DNA from: Syncephalastrum monosporum B8922
Lineage: Eukaryota > Mucoromycota > Mucoromycetes > Mucorales > Syncephalastraceae
Direction of reading: 5' to 3'
Assembly (NCBI GenBank): GCA_000697355.1
Contig: JNEN01001266.1
Location: 1 to 64,000 of the forward strand
DNA length: 64,000 nucleotides
Below, one piece after another: positions 58,375 to 64,000 of this stretch. The translations under genes and the position numbers were made by a program. Below the pieces are notes generated by a model. It saw only the letters and a program-made list of their open reading frames with translations, was not told the origin of the DNA and did no database searches. The first letter of the stretch is position 1. Every line of letters begins with the position of its first letter.

Positions 58375-58808
58375 GCGCCAGCTTCTCTTTCCCTTTTCTT
58401 CTCTTTTATACCTTTACTATGTAGGCTTTGTAGGTAGAATCGCCCCCAACCCCCTTTTTCTACAAAAGAAAACAGGAATTCAAAAAACAAACCTGAAGAG
58501 CTACAATCAGCTTCTTCAGTACTTTATTGCCATTATTTATTCTTCCCTTTCGTTCGTTGGAAACGGGACGCGTCCTCCTCTTGTCTGGACCTCAAAAGGA
58601 GCATTCACGTGTGTCCATCCGAGTCTTTGTGCGCCGTTACACAGGGTCTGGTCCGCTTGACAAGTCACCGACAGACAAAAAAAAACAGTTGCTTATCACT
58701 CCAGCAAGACGCGCTCGTTTATTTCCTACTTTTAGATGAATACAATCCAAATACATAACAAGAATCATAATTGCAGATAAAAAAAATTTGCGCCGATGAT
58801 GGACGTTT
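58375..58808. other. Intergenic region, 3' ends of convergent genes
   Basis: This spacer lies between the stop of Yop1 (plus) and the stop of the AAC11-like gene (minus). A-rich, no coding signal. Confidence 0.6.
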
Positions 58809-59658
58809 TTATAGCTTGTTGAGCTCATTCGAGAAGAAAACGGCTTCCGAGTTGGCGGTGGTAATCAAAACGAGGGTATTCGATACAAGCTCAGAAGGTA
58901 GTTTGCTGCAGACCCGCCTCACAAGACCTGCATCTTTTCCTGACCGGGTCCAGACATGCAGGATCTGGCGTTCAAACACACAATCGACGACGTTTTCGGT
59001 GGATACCAGGATGCCACCGAGCTTCTTGGTCAGCAGCCGCTGGCAGTCATACGCTGTAAGCCGCCGCTTGTACGCCAGCGCGCGTGTGACAGACACACCC
59101 CACCATACTTGCGTGTCGAGCTGGATCGCAAAATCCGTGATAGGCCCGGGCTGCCTATAGACAAGCTCCATCTCGGTCTTGATCGCACGGATACCTAGCA
59201 GTCGATCCAGGACTTCGGCGGACAGAACTTCGCTCACCAGACTGCTGCCGCCCGCATTCGGTGTCGTCAGGACCCGCTGGGCAGCCATGCCCCAATGCAT
59301 CCGCGCTGCGCCTCGGTGACAGATACCCACGTTGCCGCAGAAGATGTTCTGGTGTGCCTCGCCACGATGCATGTAGACCATCAGGTCCACATGAACGATT
59401 ACCGTGTGAAACCAGATACGACTCGCCGAGGCCGAGACGGCGACTGGCGCAGTGCTGACTACTAGTGTCGCCTCTCTTGCCCTGCTGGGCACCGTCATCG
59501 TGGCAGACGCCTTCAAAGTACGTGCATTCTAGTCCTTCCTCTGGAGATAGACGCTGAGTGGCATAGTTAAGATACTGTTGTGTGGCTGTTTGACTGTTGT
59601 TGTTGTTGCTCCCTTTTAAAAGTGTGCTTGCTGTGTTGCTTCTTACTGTGCTCGGCAT
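58809..59658 (-). CDS. AAC11-like protein, possible 1-nt frameshift near 59516
   Basis: The 3' frame (about 235 codons) encodes a well-ordered protein: RIWFHTVIVHVDLMVYMHRG, FCGNVGICHRGAARMHWGMA, VLSAEVLDRLLGIRAIKTEM, ITDFAIQLD, WWGVSVTRALAYK, AYDCQRLLTKKLGGI and a VFFSNELNKL end. This resembles a family I recall from Mucorales and amoebae under the name 'AAC-rich mRNA clone AAC11 protein'. The E...D...VTRA spacing is suggestive of a PD-(D/E)XK-type nuclease fold but that is speculation. The first 47 residues from ATG 59658 (MPSTVRSNTASTLLKG then an Asn-rich run) lie in another frame and reach ECTYFEG. The frames meet at TTTGAAGG around 59516 and differ by one base, with no room for an intron. 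Either one base is extra here (pseudogene or sequencing error), or translation starts at the ATG about 20 bases later. Confidence 0.55.
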
Positions 59659-62600
59659 TTGCTACGTTGTGTTGTGTATAAGCAATAGGATATAATGAGC
59701 AGACTAGTATCAAAAGCGACAACCATTACATGTCTTTATGGACATCTGCCGCAGCAATGAGTCACCTTTTGCATATACGTGGCGACGTTCAGCTGCGGCA
59801 TATGAGCCTTATGGGAGCCTTTTTTTTTTTCTTGGCCACACAGCATGTACGAAAATGGTGAGATCACGGAAGTCAAGCCTTGCTTGCCCCTGAACGAGAG
59901 CAGAATTTGGCGCGCCACACAATCTTTTGCCGCCAAGCGAGAATAACGGTCTTCTCTCCCACTTTTTTTTTTTGTTTGTCGGCTCTGTACATAAGTCAAG
60001 CTAAAATAGAGCAACACTTGGAGTAAGGTTTCGGATGTGTTATTCTACTTGTGTATCATGCGGTTTTTGGCATAATGATATCCAATGTACGTGTGATATG
60101 AGCAAAAATGTTTCCCGATATTTAAAAGGACGTTGTGTGACCTAACATGCACAAAGACATCGATGATCTCTCATTTATAGATTACGAAAAAGAAAGGACG
60201 CTCTGTCTCCACGTGGTAAAGAGTCAAAAGAATGCTGTCCCGGCCGGCATCGCATCACTTGATCTTCTGTCTTTTTTTTTTTTCACACCCGGCGGTCAGG
60301 CTCGATGTACAAACATCAATATCCCGTATCAAGGTTATCGGTCGGACTCGAGAAATGGGGGACGAAAAAAGCTGCAAAGCAATATAAAATGAAAAAGCAA
60401 GACATTATTATAAAATGATGTAGTAGGCTTGCCTAGCATGGCCGTGCTGTGCGACAGGATCAGTTGAACTGCATACATTAGAACAAAAACAACAACACTC
60501 TGCTTCTCCAAAGAAGAACCGTGGGACAGCTGGTTTCAAGAAAAGAAAGAACGAAATTCCAACGAGCCTCTCTGGGTGACCTCACATGATCTAGAACTTT
60601 GTTGGACTAGCCCCACAATGAGTAGAAATATATACGCGTCTGCTGACTTTTGGATTGTGTGTCTGATGGTCATAGAGAGACATGCCAGATTGTACTCTCA
60701 ACTAGAGACTAGACGAAGAGAGATACTCGGAGGCAAAAAAGGCTAAGAAACAGCAGGCAAAAAAGAATAACAATAAAGGAGGCTGAGTGTGGGGTGGGGC
60801 AATATGGCGTAAAATGGGAATGTATATGAAAAACGTTAGTGTGACAGGCATAAAGATAATAGGAAGTGGCAGATCATTCCTATAGACTGACGCCACCCGG
60901 AAGAAAGATGGCTGGCAGCAAAAACAGCGTCACTGCTACTCACTGACTTGCTTTACAGTTCAAACACACCACTTGTCATACGATCTGTTGGTGCTGAGCA
61001 CAAATGAATCACTTTCTTTCAAACCTTGACTCGCGTGGGCAAGATGGTGACACTGCATCTTTTATTTTTCCATTTATGCTCATTCCTTCTACTTGTCGAG
61101 AATATGGCATGATAAGTGAATGATACAGGCGTATGTATGTATATGCAGCATTCATCGCCGGGGCGCATTATTATTTTGAGGTTTGAGGGTATGTATGTGT
61201 GTGATTCGCATTTCTATCACAACTGATCGTCATTTGTTTCTCGTAGCGTTGCCATGTGGCGACATTCGCTATTTTGATGTGTGCCAAGCGAAAGGTAAAA
61301 AGAAGAAAAAAAAAAGAGAGGGAAATTATAATATGACCCGATGGAGCTGGTCGACGTACAGTACAATAAAGATGAGACGGTACAGGGCGGATCAGAAGTT
61401 TCTATAATTATGATCCCCGCGTCCTTTTTCCCCCTCCTCACCCCCAAACATACACATCCCATACGTTACATCCAATTCACCTCATCCCACCCCCTTTCTG
61501 ATTCGTTCCTCCCCCGTAGCGAGCCGTTCATATCCGCCTCATCTCTCTTTGGTCGACCGAGAACATGTGTCTGAGCCTAACGCGGGCAGTACCCATCCAA
61601 CACGGACCCTATACATATACGTTCTTATGGGGAGTCGAGTATCTATCATTGATGGAATAGTATATGCATAATATATACGCCCTTCAAATCTTTTTTTGCA
61701 TGCACTATAAGAATATACTAAGCCTGTATCACGAGTAGACTGCTTTGACTTCTTCCCCCCCCCCATCTTCATCATCATGGAATATGGAAGACGAATCAGG
61801 GCGTACAATGCATGTTTGACTTCCTGCACCAGTCAACGTGCGCCAACCATTTTTGAACTTTTTTTTTATTTTCAAGGTCAATCTATGTGTGAATTAGAGT
61901 CCCTCATAGATGCGCGATTTTCTGTTATGAATGTCTTTATCAAGATAACTAAGAGAGACAGAGATGAACCAAGGAGCAAGTCATAGAGAAGACAACACTT
62001 ATTATTTGACTGATTGACACACGCCCTTCCTTCTCGTATTCTTATTTTGCACTCGATCGATCAATTGCGGTCTCAACTATGTTTAGACAAGCTGCGCGCA
62101 TTGACTGTTCATAATGTTAAACATATCAGCATCACGGATTATGAAGGGGAAGTTACGAGGGGAAAGGGGGACTGCGGGGGTACCGGAGAAGCGGGACCGT
62201 GTACCCACCTTGTTCTCTTATGATATTTCCGTTGCTATCTTTTCTCCGGAGCCCCATTTAGAGTTCGAGACGCGAGTTGCACGCGGATAGGTGCGTTCTC
62301 ATAGTGAGTGAGATGTGAATAATATATCCTCAGTGGAGTGCAAGCGCGAGGAATCATATATTTTGGCAACAGCAAGAACGAGACATTATACATCAGACAA
62401 ATCAGATGGAGGCATGTGCTTTCTTTTTGGCATAGTGTACAGTATAGATGATCGCCGCTGCTCCGTACACTACAATTTAGCTTGCTTTTTTTATCCTCTT
62501 CTAGCTCTCGTACTAACGTTGATCTCCATCACGCCCTAAACCCCTTCACTGATTGCGCGGGCCGTCCTTTACAAGTGACAGAATATGAACGGGGCAAAAA

Positions 62601-63123
62601 ATGGAGTCACTAAGATGGAAATAAGAGAGAATAAGAACGAGCGCCACGAGATTGCATCCGAGATTTTTTTTTTTTTGATTTTGCTCGAGCCAAGACCCAG
62701 CCCGTCCATGTCCGCATTGGGAAGTTGAATAATAGGAACGAGGGCGTGATGAAAATCCCTTGTGGAGAAGGGCAAAAGCGACTCAAATAATGAAACTCGA
62801 AGGGGTTCGGGGGAACAGAGAAAGAAAAAGTTTTGGTGCGTGTGGTCTATAGAGTAAAATGAATAAGAGAGACAGAGGCGTAAAAAAAAGACAGGCACAA
62901 TGAGCTATGCGCATGGAAATTGTTCATGGAAAGTCAACAATAGGTTCTCTAAATGTGTAACACTTGCTGATCCCTTGTCAAGCCAATGCACTGACTTTTT
63001 TTTTCCGTCGAGTATAAAACGAGGGCAAAGTATGACTGAACTCGTCTTTCTTCACTACTCACTCATCAAGCACACTTTTGCTTACCAAACCACTTCCTAC
63101 TCATTCATTCTATCCTTCGAATA
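59659..63123. promoter_or_regulatory. 3.5-kb gene-poor region upstream of the homeodomain gene
   Basis: No frame here resembles a known protein. A minus-strand frame at 59736-60017 and a plus-strand frame at 60147-60392 are the longest with any protein-like look, and both are probably chance. A G-rich motif at 62146-62180 (four runs of 4-5 Gs) could form a quadruplex. Long upstream regions are common for developmental transcription factor genes, so part of this is plausibly its promoter. Confidence 0.4.
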
Positions 63124-64000
63124 ATGATGGATCCTCACCGCTATATTCCACTTCCTTCTCTGCGCTCCATGTTCCCTTCTAACAAACCCTTACCAACTTC
63201 TGCTGAGCATACTTATCCTCGGCCTACGGTATGCCTCAAAAACCACTTAGTATCGATATTGTGTATGCTGACCATCCTGTTACAGGGCTCTTCTCGCACA
63301 TTCCAACCTGTGGTGCTTTTTCACGAACAGCAGCAGCAATCCTCCACTTACGCAGCGGGAACACTTGAACCTTGTGCGTCGCCGGTTCTCGAGTATCAGA
63401 AAGATAAGGTCCACAAAATGCTGGACACCAACAGCCGGCTATGGTCAGATATCTTCCAAGGCCACCGTCGTCGCCTCCCTCCTCTCCCAAGCGCCTTTCA
63501 GCCGAGTACGAGCATCAGCAGCGAAAGTAGCAATAGCGGTAGCAGTAGCAGTACAACGAGTAGCATGGCTCACACTGCCATGGAAGAAGATGACGCAGGC
63601 AGTATGCTCTATAACTCGTCCTCCTCCTCCTCCTCTTCACCGCAGCCCTACCACCGCAGCCCCTCTCTCCCACTGACACCGATCGCCCAACATCATAATC
63701 ACCATCACTCAGCCCAGACTCCGCAACAACAACACAGATCCATCCATCTTTTTGATAAGTGCGCCGATGTCACGACCTCACCATCAGCAGGGCCCGCCAC
63801 ACTGCAAGACTTTGCCCGCCAAGAACCGTCGCGTGAGCTGATGATGATGTCGACCGCCTGCGCTAGCGAATCCCTTTTGGAGGACAGCAAGCGTAAGCGC
63901 CGTGGCAACCTGCCCAAGCCTGTCACAGCCATCTTGAAGCGCTGGCTCGTGGAGCATTGCGCCAACCCTTACCCGACCGAAGAAGAGAAGAACTGGCTCC
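63124..64000 (+). CDS. TALE-class homeodomain transcription factor, 3' end outside the window
   Basis: Starts MMDPHRYIPLPSLRSMFPSN. One intron (GTATGCC...TTACAG, about 63229-63284) joins two exons in frame. The product has long low-complexity Gln, Ser and His stretches and a conserved-looking VHKMLDTNSRLWSDIFQGHR segment. Just before the window ends a homeodomain begins: SKRKRRGNLPKPVTAILKRW followed by LVEHCANPYPTEEEKNWL. The extra residues after helix 1 and the 'NPYP' loop define the TALE (three-amino-acid loop extension) class, as in PKNOX/Meis and fungal Cup9/Tos8-type regulators. The recognition helix with WFxNxR would lie beyond base 64000, so the gene is partial. Confidence 0.93.
   Translation, partial: MMDPHRYIPLPSLRSMFPSNKPLPTSAEHTYPRPTVCLKNHLVSILCMLTILLQGSSRTFQPVVLFHEQQQQSSTYAAGTLEPCASPVLEYQKDKVHKMLDTNSRLWSDIFQGHRRRLPPLPSAFQPSTSISSESSNSGSSSSTTSSMAHTAMEEDDAGSMLYNSSSSSSSSPQPYHRSPSLPLTPIAQHHNHHHSAQTPQQQHRSIHLFDKCADVTTSPSAGPATLQDFARQEPSRELMMMSTACASESLLEDSKRKRRGNLPKPVTAILKRWLVEHCANPYPTEEEKNWL

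Noticed and set aside
63530..63720. Ser/His/Gln-rich repeats in the homeodomain gene considered as a separate repeat element
   Set aside because: They are in frame within the coding exon and typical of fungal transcription factor activation regions.

Overview
The window looks like nuclear DNA of an early-diverging filamentous fungus, most likely Mucoromycota (Mucorales-like). Short GT-AG introns of about 50-110 bases interrupt almost every gene, pyrimidine-rich leaders precede many start codons, and the gene set is typical of fungi (Hog1-type MAPK, Wee1 kinase, Arb1, Kri1, Mus81, Gyp7, Yop1, PROPPIN, a GPI-anchored GH9 protein). The family-level placement is inference; no rRNA or marker gene is present.

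Region 1 (1-17 kb) is dominated by a very large inverted repeat. Arm L (41-5596) and arm R (11092-16973) are reverse complements that have drifted apart by substitutions and many indels. They flank a 5.5-kb spacer carrying an intact saccharopine-dehydrogenase-like oxidoreductase gene. Each arm has, at its outer end, a GC-rich ORF made largely of degenerate eight-residue repeats (RRVS-type), intact in arm R and frameshifted by a 179-base deletion in arm L. Inside the arms are tandem exon-like modules with good splice signals, and microsatellites of different length in the two arms. A third, more diverged fragment of the arm lies far away at about 49.3-49.65 kb, so the arm belongs to a dispersed repeat family. 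I cannot assign it to a known element class; it is the best candidate for something undescribed.

Region 2 (17-20.9 kb) holds decayed Ty3/gypsy-like retroelement pieces in both orientations and otherwise featureless DNA.

Region 3 (20.9-59.7 kb) is ordinary, gene-dense euchromatin: a second paralogue of the oxidoreductase, a PAP2 lipid phosphatase, a DnaJ/TMEM185 fusion, a Gyp7-type RabGAP, an Aim41/YqeY protein, a Hog1-type MAPK, Arb1, a coiled-coil protein with an SH3BGR-like domain, Mus81, a PROPPIN, an RNF10-like RING protein, a GH9 protein with altered catalytic aspartates, THOC3/Tex1, Kri1, a Wee1-like kinase, Yop1 and an AAC11-like protein. These genes do not form one pathway. Arb1 and Kri1 share ribosome biogenesis; Gyp7, PROPPIN and Yop1 share endomembrane and autophagy roles; Hog1 and Wee1 share stress and cell-cycle control.

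Region 4 (59.7-64 kb) is a 3.5-kb stretch without a recognisable gene, followed by the 5' part of a TALE-class homeodomain gene that runs off the window.
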